Source: Cyanobium sp. CZS25K (GTDB lineage Bacteria > Cyanobacteriota > Cyanobacteriia > PCC-6307 > Cyanobiaceae). From it: DNA of 64,000 bases. Made by a program: the position numbers and the translations under genes. The notes under the pieces were generated by a model that saw only the letters and a list, made by a program, of their open reading frames with translations, was not told the DNA's origin and ran no database searches. The stretch spans positions 1-64,000 of the forward strand of contig JAUCZB010000013.1 of assembly GCA_030373325.1 (NCBI GenBank). Direction: 5' to 3'. Positions 41,024 through 50,281 of the stretch are shown in pieces (the stretch's first letter is position 1; each line of letters begins with the position of its first letter).

Positions 41024-41668
41024 ATGAAACGGTGGGGTTTTCCTGGTGCTCCAGCGGTCGCCATCGGCTTCACCGCAGGCATCCTGCTGGCTCCCCAGGC
41101 CGCCTTCGCTCTGGACTTCACCTTCATCTTTGATGGTGTCGTCGGCACGTTCCGTGGCCTTGAAGCTGGACAGACCACCGGTTTCCCGCCAGCGGAAGCC
41201 GCCATAGCCTTCCTTTCGTCATCTGGGGCTCCTGCGGGTGTGTACCCAAGGGCGCCGATTTGCATCTTTCCAGACTGCGGCTTTGTCTCCGTGACCGCCA
41301 ATGGTTCGGCGTTCACAACCCCAGCCCACTTCCATGGATCCAACGGGGGTTGGCAACTGTTGATCACGCCCTCCTCAGTCGATGATCCTGGCCCAAGTGT
41401 GTGGCCCCTTTATGGATCACTCACCTATTGCCCCGGCTTTGAAGTGGATGGCGATGCCGAACAGTGTCCTTCGCCGGGGCCGGGGACGGAGCCACGGGCC
41501 GGATGGCTCACACCGCCCCCACACCCCGAGCCCTGGGAGGATGCGTTTCTTCGCGGACACCCGATTCCTGCCGTCCCCGGACCGCTTCCCTGGCTCGGCG
41601 TCGGCGCCGCCTTCAGGTTCAGCCGCAGGCTGAAGCAACGTCACAAGGGTTCCTTGCCAATTCAGTAG
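41024..41668 (+). CDS. Exported protein with VPGPLP-type C-terminal sorting signal
   Basis: 214 residues. Perfect AAGGAGG ribosome site at 41007-41013 fixes the start. Signal peptide with cleavage expected after AAFA near residue 29. The mature part has several cysteines (PICIFPDCG, YCPGFE, EQCPSP). The C-terminus has a three-part anchor: AVPGPLPWLG, a short hydrophobic stretch (VGAAFRF), then Arg/Lys-rich SRRLKQRHKG. This resembles PEP-CTERM signals recognised by exosortases, in a cyanobacterial variant. A second protein with the same ending lies at 42403-43197. Function unknown; probably surface or extracellular. Confidence 0.78.
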   Translation: MKRWGFPGAPAVAIGFTAGILLAPQAAFALDFTFIFDGVVGTFRGLEAGQTTGFPPAEAAIAFLSSSGAPAGVYPRAPICIFPDCGFVSVTANGSAFTTPAHFHGSNGGWQLLITPSSVDDPGPSVWPLYGSLTYCPGFEVDGDAEQCPSPGPGTEPRAGWLTPPPHPEPWEDAFLRGHPIPAVPGPLPWLGVGAAFRFSRRLKQRHKGSLPIQ

Positions 41669-42402
41669 GCCTGAGGAGCTGAATTCGTGACACCCTCAGC
41701 GGCCATTCTCAAACTGCAGGGGCACTTCCAGATCTTGGACCCACAGCAGCTTGTGATCCCGGCCCAAGTGACTGTCAATAGCCTTGGCGTCAAGGGAGGA
41801 GAGAGCCACAGGATCTGCCGAGAAGTTGCCACCAGGCTTCTACCCCCCCCGAAAGGGAGATCGCTGAGGTCGGTAAACTCTCAGGAACTTGATCTGAAGC
41901 GCCAACTTGATCCATGCGGCAAGGAGTCTCAAGTTCTGAGAAGCTTGGGGCCTGGGGCAGGGCGTAGAGGGATGCACGATAACCGAACGATTAGTCGGCT
42001 TGGAAGATGCTACTGATGGAGAAGATGGCCATCACCCGCTTTCCAGAAGGCTGACGTCTGCAGCGGCCAAGGCTCGCTGGTCAGCATGGAGAGTGTTGCC
42101 CATTTCGCAGATCCAAGAGTCAGCCAATGGGGCAAACACATCGCACTTCATGGACATCTCATCCCTACCCCCTGAAGGGTTTCGGCGAAGCCGTGCAGGC
42201 CATGACTTCATGCTCACTATCAGATGCCAGACTCTCTACCGAATCGTCCAACAGAATTGATCAGTTTATGTCCCTTCATAGTTATCCACGATCAGGCATG
42301 ATGGAGCCCTTTCCCATTCGTGCCGCAACAAAAAAGCCCCGCCGGATGAGTGGGGCCAGGGTGATCCATCAAGCTGAACCCTTCCAGTTGAGCTGAAGGG
42401 AC
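41669..42402. other. Non-coding stretch between two convergent exported-protein genes
   Basis: About 730 bases of mixed composition with only short frames (60-110 codons) on both strands, none showing a recognisable family, ribosome site and start together. It holds the terminator of the minus-strand gene at its right end. It may contain decayed gene material. Confidence 0.5.
42330..42356 (-). terminator. Rho-independent terminator
   Basis: Read on the minus strand: GCCCC, an 11-base loop, GGGGC, then six T. It lies about 46 bases after the stop of the exported-protein gene at 42403-43197. Confidence 0.75.
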
Positions 42403-43197
42403 TCAGGCCTTGCTGGAGGCCAGCTTGATCCGCCTTCTAAGCATACGGCTGAAGCCAAAACCCATGCCGACACCGAAAATAGGCAAAGGACCGGGGACGC
42501 TGCTTGAGGGAGGATTTATAGGGCCAGGACCCGGCGTATCCGTACCGAAGGTCACGTCATCAAAAACGATCTGGTTGGCAACACCACCAAAACCGATAGA
42601 CTTCGCCGTTCCCGAAAACAGCACGCCGGTCGGCGAGAACGGACAGAATCCAGCGTTGAACCCGGGGCAAGAACCTGCGTTGGGGGACAAGTTGAGCGTC
42701 GCGAGTATGTTGCCGGCCCCGTTCAAGTCATCATAGACATTGACACTGCCGCTGAAATTGAGTGACACGTAATTGAACGAGAAGCCGGTGTCAAAGCCGG
42801 CTGCATAATTCAGGAAGGTCTCGCTGCCGCTGAGGAAAAACAGCCCCCCAAGCTGCGATGTCGGGTCGCCAAGGCCGCCTCGTGAGGTATTGGAGCAACT
42901 AGTTCCCAGCGTATTGAGGCAGATTGCCAGGGCATTGTCCCCGAACGAGATCCCATAGTTGGTGCCGGAGGTGCCGTCGCTGCTAGTACCACCGTTGTAG
43001 AAGTCAAGGATAGAAGCATAACCTGAGGGATAGGTCGCGTTGATGTCCTCGAAATCAAGGTGAACGACAGCTGCGTCCGCCGAAGCGGCGCCGAAGCCGA
43101 GCGCGCTGGCAACCAACATGGCACCAACAACTCGCGAGGCTGGTGAGTCGGCGCGGCGGGAGAGGCAGCCCGAGAATGGCTTACGAGAGTGCAACAT
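42403..43197 (-). CDS. Exported Gly/Ser/Asn-rich protein with VPGPLP-type C-terminal sorting signal
   Basis: 264 residues. A long basic N-region is followed by a signal-peptide core (VVGAMLVASALGFGAASADA; cleavage near DAAVV). The mature domain, with VVHLDFEDINATYPSGY, NYGISFGDN and QIVFDDVTFGTD, has the look of beta-sandwich exported PEP-CTERM proteins. The C-terminus is SSVPGPLPIFGVGMGF, then FSRMLRRRIKL: the same three-part anchor as the protein at 41024-41668. Composition is less GC-rich than the chromosome core. Likely a surface or secreted protein sorted by an exosortase; no exosortase is in the window. Confidence 0.82.
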   Translation of the reverse strand: MLHSRKPFSGCLSRRADSPASRVVGAMLVASALGFGAASADAAVVHLDFEDINATYPSGYASILDFYNGGTSSDGTSGTNYGISFGDNALAICLNTLGTSCSNTSRGGLGDPTSQLGGLFFLSGSETFLNYAAGFDTGFSFNYVSLNFSGSVNVYDDLNGAGNILATLNLSPNAGSCPGFNAGFCPFSPTGVLFSGTAKSIGFGGVANQIVFDDVTFGTDTPGPGPINPPSSSVPGPLPIFGVGMGFGFSRMLRRRIKLASSKA

Positions 43198-44443
43198 CGA
43201 ATTGGAAGCCGGGGGGGGACAAAAGACGCTTGGACACCACAGGCATCCGATTCAATAATGATGAATCCATGGATCAACGTAAGGGGATCACCATCGCTTT
43301 TATAAGTTGAACCCCCAGAAAACATGCAACCTTTACGCTACAGGAAGCACATATGCAGCGGATGCGATGGCGATGTGTCGGACAAGGGAAACGAATCGCA
43401 ATATGATCAGACATTTCTTACTTGCTTCGCTCCTCTTCAAGCAGCAGCACAGCGTTGCTACCGCCACTCCAGCCTTCTGATTGCGTTGGGGCAATCTGAC
43501 CCGATCAGTGCGCCAGCCCGGATCCATTGTGGTGAGGCCGTCTCCAGGTGCTGAGTCTCACCACGTGGATCAGCAGAGCAGCTCCGAAAGCTGTCGCTTA
43601 GGCAAGAGCCAGCCCAGGTCCGAGGGCTTCCTGAGCCGGCTATCGACCGTCAGGTGGAGCTGATCAGATCACCCGGTCACTCCCATGCGGAGCAGTGCAA
43701 GGGTGCCTTGGGGTCCAGGCACCACAGCCGTCCAAGACCAAAACAACAATGGGTGCGGGCAATGGTGGAGAAGGAGGGGGGGCTGCAGGAGTCGGGCGAT
43801 GTGACGCAGGTGCAGGCGCTGGGTCATCAGTCGGTGATGCCGCCGCTGGTTGAGGCGGGCGTGGGGAAGGCCATGCATGCGTAGCGACTTCACATCTAAG
43901 TGCGGATCAGGAATCGATTCATCCATCGATTCATCCCTTTACCAGACAAGGAAGAGAAAATCCAGAAAGAGAGAAAGCCGTATAGAAATGAATGGTGAGG
44001 CAAGGCTTAGCAACAAAAGTGCCGCTGCATTAATGCAGCATCATTGCAGAAGATTCACAATCTATAATCCCAGGCAAGTCGGACTGCCCGTCCAGGATTC
44101 TCGCTCGTTGGTCCATCTTCATCGACAACCTCCTTGGCAGAACAGGTATCGAGGGGTCCCGTCGTCCGATCAGGAGCAAGAGACACCATGGCAGCTCTTC
44201 ACCGACCGGGAAAGGAGGCCAGGACACAGGGGTGAATTGGTCGAGATGAATTCAAGTATATTTCGCGGGCTACTTCCTAGATGATTCCCCAGTACGCGAA
44301 TCCACAGGGTTCGCGCCGATCCGCTCTCATCAAGAGCGTCTTGGAGATCACCAGCGGCACTGATTCTCTACGGAGGCGCTTTGTCCGAGAGGTGCGTTGA
44401 GATGCGGTTATCGCCATCTGCTGGGATCCGTCGCACCATCCCG
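43198..44443. other. Long non-coding stretch
   Basis: About 1.25 kb of clearly lower GC than the rest of the window. Only short frames (60-145 codons) with no recognisable family. A perfect 12-base tandem duplication lies at 43913-43936. No tRNA, transposase or inverted terminal repeats were recognised. Probably decayed DNA and the promoter of the gene at 42403-43197. Confidence 0.5.
43913..43936. repeat. Two tandem copies of a 12-base unit
   Basis: ATCGATTCATCC occurs twice in direct contact within the long non-coding stretch. Too short to name; likely replication slippage. Confidence 0.7.
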
Positions 44444-45274
44444 ATGAACGACTCCATCGCCACGATCGCCCAGGAAACACATGAGGAGGAAGCCCGGCGG
44501 GAAGTCCGAGCCTCCGAGAGGATCCGCGTAGGAAGGCTCCTCGGTCTGATTGCCGGGGCCTTGCTCGCGCTTTTTGTGGTGCTGGTGGTGGCCGACAGCC
44601 TGCCGGTGCGGCTGATGGACCCGGCCTGGCAACTGCGCTTCTCCGGGGCTTTGATCCGAAATGGGCTCATGCCCGTGCTGGCGATCGTGATGGTGCCCCT
44701 TGCCGCGGTGATCGATCCCTCCAGTGGCGCCCTCACGCGCTATCGCAACCGTCTGAGGCGCTGGTCGATCCTGGTGGCGCTTGGCTACGTCCTGCTCATC
44801 CCCCTGCAGGGGTATGCCGTCTGGAAGGGCGTGGGACAGTTGCGAACCACCCAGGCCAGTCAGTTCGATCGCGCCAGCCAGAAATTTGACCAGCTCCGTC
44901 AGGCCATCCGTTCGGCAGACTCTGCCGCGGACCTGCAGAGGCGGTTCCAGGCGTTGCGGGGGCCTAACCTGCCTCAGGCCAGCCTGAGCCAGCCGCTGCC
45001 GGCCTTGCGCAAGCGCCTGCTCGATGGCCTCGAAGGAGCAGAGAACAGGCTCAGAAACAGCCTGGTGGGCAGGCCATCTGCGGAAAACGTGGAAACCATG
45101 ATCATGCAGGGCAGCCGTTTGGCGCTCTCTGCCCTGATCCTGGCCTTCGCCTTCGCCGCCGGCTCCCAACGCCGCCGCAGCCGTGTGTCCCTGCTGGAGG
45201 AATGGCGCCAGGGCTGGTCGAAGCGCGCACGTCGCCGCTGGAACCGCAACCAGGCCAATCGTCTTCGCCGCTGA
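44444..45274 (+). CDS. HpsJ-like membrane protein
   Basis: 276 residues. A charged N-terminus, three transmembrane segments in the first half (LLGLIAGALLALFVVLVV; MPVLAIVMVPLAAV; ILVALGYVLLIPLQGY), a helical loop of about 100 residues with many Gln/Arg, a final hydrophobic segment (LALSALILAFAFAAG), and a strongly basic tail. This layout, with a D-P-xW-Q element after TM1, resembles cyanobacterial HpsJ proteins, some of which accompany exosortases. Family call is moderate. Start at ATG 44444; an in-frame ATG at 44402 is possible. Confidence 0.62.
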   Translation: MNDSIATIAQETHEEEARREVRASERIRVGRLLGLIAGALLALFVVLVVADSLPVRLMDPAWQLRFSGALIRNGLMPVLAIVMVPLAAVIDPSSGALTRYRNRLRRWSILVALGYVLLIPLQGYAVWKGVGQLRTTQASQFDRASQKFDQLRQAIRSADSAADLQRRFQALRGPNLPQASLSQPLPALRKRLLDGLEGAENRLRNSLVGRPSAENVETMIMQGSRLALSALILAFAFAAGSQRRRSRVSLLEEWRQGWSKRARRRWNRNQANRLRR

Positions 45275-45277
45275 ACC

Positions 45278-45769
45278 TCAGCGGTAGTTCTCGAACTGCA
45301 GGGGCACCTCCAGGTCTTCGCCGCGCAGCAGGGTGATCACCTGCTGGAGGTCGTCCTTGTTCTTGCCGGTCACCCGCAGGCTCTCGCCCTGGATCGCCAC
45401 GGTCACCTTCTTGACCTGATCACGCACCAGCTTGCTGAGCTTCTTGGCCAGCTCCTGGCTGAGGCCCTTGCGCAGTTTCACCACCTGTTTCACCCGGTTG
45501 CCGCCCACCGGCTCGGGGGTCTGCAGGTCGAAGATCTTCAGCGACAGGTTGCGCTTGGTGGCCTTCTGGCGCAGCACATCGACCACCGCGTCGAGGGTCA
45601 TGTCGCTGGCGGTGGTGATCGTGAGGGCCGACTCCTCCAGCGCGATCTCGGTGGCCGAGTCCTTGAGGTCGTAGCGCTGGCCCACCTCCCGGCGCACCTG
45701 GTCGACGGCGTTCACCAGCTCCTGGCGGTCGAAGTCGGAGACCACGTCGAAGGAAAAGCTGTCGGCCAT
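45278..45769 (-). CDS. yajQ: YajQ-family nucleotide-binding protein
   Basis: 163 residues, two-domain YajQ fold with the family opening SFSFDVVSDFDRQELVNAVDQ and the DLQTPEPVGGNRVKQVV block. Family members bind nucleotides such as GTP and, in some bacteria, cyclic di-GMP. Cytoplasmic. Three bases separate its stop from that of the convergent HpsJ-like gene. Divergent from the MAPEG gene. Confidence 0.93.
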   Translation of the reverse strand: MADSFSFDVVSDFDRQELVNAVDQVRREVGQRYDLKDSATEIALEESALTITTASDMTLDAVVDVLRQKATKRNLSLKIFDLQTPEPVGGNRVKQVVKLRKGLSQELAKKLSKLVRDQVKKVTVAIQGESLRVTGKNKDDLQQVITLLRGEDLEVPLQFENYR

Positions 45770-45829
45770 GGCACGGGCAAAGACAAGGCAACGCCAGCCT
45801 AGAAAAGAGGCCCTAGCCGCCCACTCCCG

Positions 45830-46318
45830 ATGACCACCTCCCTGCTCAGCCCCGTCCTGGCGGCCAGCATCGCCCTGCCGGTGCTGCCGGCGGCGGCGGG
45901 CGGGCCCTTCGCCTGGTCGCTGGTGCTCTCCGGCGCCGTGGTGGTGCTCAGCCTGGTGCCCCTGGGAGCCGCCCGCTCCCAGGCCGATTTCAAGCCCTCC
46001 GACCTGGCCGCGCCACGGGCGATGTTCGAGCGGCTGCCGGCCTGGGGCAAGCGGGCCAACTGGGCCCACCAGAACAGCTTCGAGGCCTTCACCCTGCACG
46101 CCCCGGCCTGCCTGCTGTGTCTGCTGGTGGCCCCTTCCGTGATCGCGGCCTCCCCCTGGGTGGCCGTGGTGGCCTGGCTGCACCCGGCGCTGCGGCTGGG
46201 CTACCTGGGGGCCTATGTGGCCAACCTGCCGCCCGCGCGCAGCCTCTGCTGGGCCGGGGCGATTCTGTCCACCGCCCTTCTCTACAGCGAAGGCCTGCGG
46301 GCCGTGCTGCGCAGCTGA
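45830..46318 (+). CDS. MAPEG-family membrane protein
   Basis: 162 residues with four transmembrane helices. The family motif RANWAHQNSFEAFTLHAPA matches the conserved Arg/Asn/Glu pattern of MAPEG proteins (microsomal glutathione transferase and relatives). The first residues may act as a membrane helix rather than a cleaved signal. Activity on glutathione is possible but most bacterial members are uncharacterised. Confidence 0.82.
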   Translation: MTTSLLSPVLAASIALPVLPAAAGGPFAWSLVLSGAVVVLSLVPLGAARSQADFKPSDLAAPRAMFERLPAWGKRANWAHQNSFEAFTLHAPACLLCLLVAPSVIAASPWVAVVAWLHPALRLGYLGAYVANLPPARSLCWAGAILSTALLYSEGLRAVLRS

Positions 46319-46337
46319 GGCCACCCGGCGCTCACCA

Positions 46338-47252
46338 TCAGCTGCCGCCCTTCTCCTGCAGCCCCTTGAGGGCCGCCAGCAGCGAAGCCGGGCTCTGGGG
46401 ATCCACCATCAGCACCGATCCGCCCCTGGAATCAGCCATCTGCTGGCCCATGGCCATCCAGTCCTTGGCCAGCAGCAGCCGCAGGCCCTCGGCCGCCGCC
46501 GGATGGGCCTCGATCACGGCGGCCAGCTCGCTGGCGGCCTCGGCCCGGGCCTTGGCGAGCAGCAACTGCTGCTTGGCCTGGGCATCGGCGTCGAGCAGCA
46601 CCGCCTCCTGCTTGGCCCTGGCATCCAGCACCAGGGCCTCGGCCCGGCCCCGGGCCGCGTTCACCTGGGATTCGCGCTCACCTTCGGAGCGCAGAATCGC
46701 CGCCCGCTTCTCCCGCTCGGCGGTCATCTGCTGCTCCATCGCCTGCTGCACCCCCTGGGAGGGCTGGATGTCGCGCAGTTCCACCCGGGTCACCTTGACG
46801 CCCCAGGGATCGGTGGCCTGATCCAGTTCCTTGAGCAGGGTTTCGTTCACCTCGCTGCGGGTGGTGAAGGTCTGGTCGAGGTCGAGCTTGCCCATCTCGG
46901 CGCGGATCTGGGTGAGCACCAGATTCACCATCGCCGCCTGCAGGTTGTCAACGCCGTAGTAGGCGCGGGCGTGCTCCAGCAGCTGCCAGTACACCACCGC
47001 ATCCACCTCGATCGAGACGTTGTCACGGGTGATGCACTGCTGGGGGGGGATGTCGAGCACCCGCTCCTTCAGCGATTCATGGCTCACCACCCGCTCCAGG
47101 CCGGGAATCACCAGGGACAGGCCGGGGCGCAGCTGGCGGTCGTACTTGCCGAGCCGCTCCACCAGCATCGAGCGGCTGCTGCTGGTGACTTTGACGCCGC
47201 TGATGCCCAGCCCGGCGAGCACCACCAGCACCGGAATGATGAGCGCTTCCAT
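46338..47252 (-). CDS. SPFH/stomatin-prohibitin family protein (QmcA-like)
   Basis: 304 residues: an N-terminal membrane hairpin or helix (IIPVLVVLAGLGISG), the SPFH domain (VERLGKYDRQLRPGLSLVIPG and DNVSIEVDAVVYWQ), and a long Ala/Glu/Gln-rich coiled coil from about residue 175. Forms oligomeric membrane microdomain scaffolds, often regulating proteases. Divergent from a NfeD-like gene, its usual partner. Confidence 0.9.
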   Translation of the reverse strand: MEALIIPVLVVLAGLGISGVKVTSSSRSMLVERLGKYDRQLRPGLSLVIPGLERVVSHESLKERVLDIPPQQCITRDNVSIEVDAVVYWQLLEHARAYYGVDNLQAAMVNLVLTQIRAEMGKLDLDQTFTTRSEVNETLLKELDQATDPWGVKVTRVELRDIQPSQGVQQAMEQQMTAEREKRAAILRSEGERESQVNAARGRAEALVLDARAKQEAVLLDADAQAKQQLLLAKARAEAASELAAVIEAHPAAAEGLRLLLAKDWMAMGQQMADSRGGSVLMVDPQSPASLLAALKGLQEKGGS

Positions 47253-47350
47253 CCAGGCTTCTTCACTGCGGCAACGCTAGGCAGGATGGGGGGAATGGCA
47301 AACGATCCGGTTCCCTTCGTTGCCCTTTCACCAGCCCCCGCCCGCTCCCC

Positions 47351-47797
47351 ATGCCCGCACCCCCGATTCTCTGGCTGGCCCTGGCGGCGGTTCTGCTGGG
47401 GCTGGTGCTGGTGGGCGCCGACAGCGATGGATTGCTGTTGATCGGCGGGCTGGCGGCCCTGGTGCTCACCCTCGCCGCGGCCCTGGTGCCGATCGTGCCA
47501 CCGCTGCCCCAGGTGCTGCTGTTCGCCGTGCTGGTGGGGGCCGGCTACGCCTGGCTGAGGCGCTGGTCGGCCCGGCGCCAGGCGCGGGCGATTCCCCCCG
47601 GCGCCAGGGCCGAACTGGCGGAGGTGACCACCGGCTTGGAGGCCAACGGCGAGGGCCGGGTGCGGTGGCAGGGGCAGAGCTGGGCGGCCCTGAATCTCTC
47701 CGGGCAGGCCCTGGCCCCGGGCTCCGAGGTGACGGTGATGGGCCGGGAGGGAACGCGCCTGCAGGTGCTGCCGCGGCAGGTCAGCCTGGCGGAGTGA
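47351..47797 (+). CDS. NfeD-like membrane protein
   Basis: 148 residues: N-terminal hydrophobic half with two or three helices, then a small OB-fold-like domain (GEGRVRWQGQSWAALNLSG, PGSEVTVMGREGTRLQVLP) as in the short NfeD/YbbK class. These proteins work with SPFH proteins, and here the SPFH gene is divergent with a 98-base shared gap. Confidence 0.82.
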   Translation: MPAPPILWLALAAVLLGLVLVGADSDGLLLIGGLAALVLTLAAALVPIVPPLPQVLLFAVLVGAGYAWLRRWSARRQARAIPPGARAELAEVTTGLEANGEGRVRWQGQSWAALNLSGQALAPGSEVTVMGREGTRLQVLPRQVSLAE

Positions 47798-47803
47798 GCG
47801 GGG

Positions 47804-48289
47804 TCAGTCGAAGAACATCAGGCTCACCACCTTGCCCATGTCCTCGGCGGTGCGGCAGCTGGAGAGCAGGGTTTCGCTGTCGTGGAAGGCGTAGCAGATC
47901 AGCTGGTCGCAGCGGTTGATGATCTCCTGGTTGCAGAGGCTGCTGGCCATCGGCAGGGGCAGCTCATCGTTCTCCGGTTTCTCCACCAGATGCAGCACCC
48001 GCTCCAGCTGGCTGCGGGATTCCCCGGGCTGACGCTCCAGGCTCTGGGGCAGCAGCACGGTGAGCCGGGCCGGATCCACCTCCAGGACGCTGCGGATCAC
48101 GGCCGCGTTGACGCCCTGGGCACCGGAGGTGATCAGGTTGTGGCCCTCCTGGGCCAGGGAGCGGGCCACGAGCTCCACCAGATGGATCGACACCACCGGG
48201 ACGTGGCGGCTGCCGAGGAAGGCGATCCTGCGTTTGCCCCGGTCCTGGAGCATGGCCAGCTCCTGGGCGAGTGTGTCGATCCGGTCCAT
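47804..48289 (-). CDS. Conserved Rossmann-fold protein (DprA/LOG-like)
   Basis: 161 residues. RRIAFLGSRHVPVVSIHLVELVARSLAQEGHNLITSGAQG (abbreviated as a beta-alpha-beta unit with GSR and TSGAQG) is the nucleotide-binding pattern of DprA/SMF and LOG-type folds. No lysine-decarboxylase-like PGGxGT motif is seen, so LOG activity is unlikely. Start at the ATG before DRIDTLAQELA. Function unknown. Confidence 0.72.
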   Translation of the reverse strand: MDRIDTLAQELAMLQDRGKRRIAFLGSRHVPVVSIHLVELVARSLAQEGHNLITSGAQGVNAAVIRSVLEVDPARLTVLLPQSLERQPGESRSQLERVLHLVEKPENDELPLPMASSLCNQEIINRCDQLICYAFHDSETLLSSCRTAEDMGKVVSLMFFD

Positions 48290-48355
48290 GGCCGGAAGAT
48301 CTAAGGACCGGGTCACCCGTTAACGACAACCAACGGACAGAAACTAGCAGCGGCT

Positions 48356-49462
48356 TCAGGCATGGACCGCCAGACACAGCCGGCGGAACAGCCGTTCGAA
48401 GTGGCAGTTCTCCTCCACCAGGCGGATCGCATAGGTGGCTTTCACCGCTTCATGCAGCCGCACATGGCCGATGGCGGCGTCGATCACCTCCACGGTGGTG
48501 AGGGTGTCGTGATCAACCTTGAGCACGGGCACCTCCAGTTCCTCGGCCCGGCTGATCAGCTGGGGCAGCGGTTCCCCGGCCCCGGTGAGGATCAGGCACT
48601 GGGTGGAGGCCTCCAGGGCCGCCAGCTGGATGTCGGTGCGGTCGGCGCCCGTCACCACCGCCATGTTGCGGCGGCGGCGGAAGAACTCCATCGCCGAATT
48701 GACGTTCATGGCGCCGATCGACAGCGTCTCCACCAAAAGGTCGAGGCCGTCGTGGCAGCAGAGCACGGTGGCTTCGAGGCGGCGGACCAGCTCCTCCACC
48801 GTGACGCTGCGCAGCAGGGGGCTGCGGGGCATCACGCCCAGCACCGGGATGCCGAGACGCTCCAGGGCGGGCTGCACCGCCTCGCGCACGTCGGGGATCT
48901 TTTCGGGGGGCACGGTGTTGAGCACGACGCCGGCCAGCAGATCCCCCAGCTGCCGCCGGGCTTCCAGCAGAGGATCGACGCTGCGGCTGTCGCTCCAGGG
49001 ATGGACCAGCAGGACCGGCGCCTGCAGGGCGTGGGCCAGCTGCACCAGCCCCAGGCCGTAGAGCTGCCCTTCGCTGAGGCTGCCGGCGGCCTCGAGCAGC
49101 ACCAGCCGGTCGGCGTCGTCCTGGATGCGCCGCTGCAGGAGGGTCAGCCCCTCCCCGGGGTCCAGATCCCCCGCCAGCAGCCGCTCCCGTGCCGCCGCCG
49201 GCTCGAACACATGCAGCGAAGGGATCAGCTGCTCCTGGGCCAGCCCGAGGGTGGTGCCGATGAAGCGGACATCGGGATCCAGCAGGGGGTTGCCCGGCAC
49301 CGCATCGGGGAAGCCATCGAGCGGGTCGTCCATGCAGGTGACCAGCGGCTTACCGAAGGCGAGGGGCACGCCCTGGCGGGCCAGCTGGCGGCCGAGACCG
49401 AGCACCACCGCCGACTTGCCGCTGAAGGGTTCGCAGGAGCCGATCAGCAGGGGGATGGACAT
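48356..49462 (-). CDS. DRTGG-domain protein with BioD-like P-loop domain (phosphotransacetylase-related)
   Basis: 368 residues. The N-terminal domain is a BioD-like P-loop NTPase (LLIGSCEPFSGKSAVVLGLG), and the C-terminal ~110 residues are a DRTGG domain, as in the regulatory N-terminal half of long Pta proteins. The phosphotransacetylase catalytic domain is absent, so enzyme activity as Pta is not expected. Free-standing versions are common in cyanobacteria. Probable ATP- or acetyl-phosphate-related regulator; unproven. Confidence 0.83.
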   Translation of the reverse strand: MSIPLLIGSCEPFSGKSAVVLGLGRQLARQGVPLAFGKPLVTCMDDPLDGFPDAVPGNPLLDPDVRFIGTTLGLAQEQLIPSLHVFEPAAARERLLAGDLDPGEGLTLLQRRIQDDADRLVLLEAAGSLSEGQLYGLGLVQLAHALQAPVLLVHPWSDSRSVDPLLEARRQLGDLLAGVVLNTVPPEKIPDVREAVQPALERLGIPVLGVMPRSPLLRSVTVEELVRRLEATVLCCHDGLDLLVETLSIGAMNVNSAMEFFRRRRNMAVVTGADRTDIQLAALEASTQCLILTGAGEPLPQLISRAEELEVPVLKVDHDTLTTVEVIDAAIGHVRLHEAVKATYAIRLVEENCHFERLFRRLCLAVHA

Positions 49463-49525
49463 GGTTCGACCTCGCCGGGTCCTGCAGGTGCCGGGCAATC
49501 TAGGCAGCACGTCCACCGCAGGCCC

Positions 49526-50257
49526 ATGACGGACCCGTCGAGCCCATCCCTCACCGTGGCCATCACCGGGGCCAGCGGCGCCCTGGGCCAGGCCCTGCTG
49601 CGGCGCTGGCACCGGCGCGGGGCACAGCTGATCGCCCTCACCCACGGCCGGGCGCCCCTGGAACTCAGCGGCCCGGACGGACAGCCGATCCCCCTGCGCC
49701 AGGTGCCCTGGCAGGTGGGGGAGGAGGCGGCGCTGGAGCCCCTGCTGGAGCAGGTGGACGTGCTGGTGCTCAACCACGGCATCAATGTGCACGGCGACGG
49801 CAGCGCCGAGGCCACGGACGCCTCCCTGCAGGTGAACGCCCTGAGCGTCTGGCGGCTGCTGGAGCTGTTCGCGCTGGTGGCCCAGCGACGCCAGGGGGCA
49901 CGGGGCGAAGGGCGGCGGCGGCCGGAGGTGTGGGTGAACACCTCGGAAGCGGAGATCCAGCCGGCCCTGAGCCCGCTCTACGAGATCAGCAAGCGGCTGC
50001 TGGGCCAGCTGCTCAGCCTGCGGGCCCCGGAGCTTGCACAGGCGTTGCGGCTGCGACGGCTGGTGCTGGGACCGTTCCGCTCGGCCCTCAATCCCATCGG
50101 CGTGATGGGGGCCGACTGGGTCGCCGGCGAGATCCTGCGGCAGGCCGACTGGAACTGCAGCCTGATCATCGTCACCCCCAACCCGCTCACCTACGTGCTG
50201 ATGCCCCTGACCACCATGGGCCGCTGGGCCTACTTCGGCCTGCTGCGGCGCCCCTGA
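49526..50257 (+). CDS. Short-chain dehydrogenase like the SDR half of cyanobacterial sterol desaturase fusions
   Basis: 243 residues. Cofactor motif ITGASGALGQALL, VLNHGIN in place of NNAG, and catalytic Tyr-x3-Lys in LYEISKRLLGQ. The end (GPFRSALNPIGVMGADWVA and IVTPNPLTYVLMPL) matches the SDR half of a bifunctional sterol desaturase/SDR protein of cyanobacteria. The desaturase half is missing: the preceding bases encode other genes on the other strand. Probably acts on a lipid; substrate unknown. Confidence 0.82.
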   Translation: MTDPSSPSLTVAITGASGALGQALLRRWHRRGAQLIALTHGRAPLELSGPDGQPIPLRQVPWQVGEEAALEPLLEQVDVLVLNHGINVHGDGSAEATDASLQVNALSVWRLLELFALVAQRRQGARGEGRRRPEVWVNTSEAEIQPALSPLYEISKRLLGQLLSLRAPELAQALRLRRLVLGPFRSALNPIGVMGADWVAGEILRQADWNCSLIIVTPNPLTYVLMPLTTMGRWAYFGLLRRP

Positions 50258-50281
50258 AGCCCGGGCCGGGGCCGGGTGGGC

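Noticed and set aside
43654..43884. Possible small gene in the long gap
   Set aside because: No start signal or family resemblance, and an equally long frame exists on the other strand.
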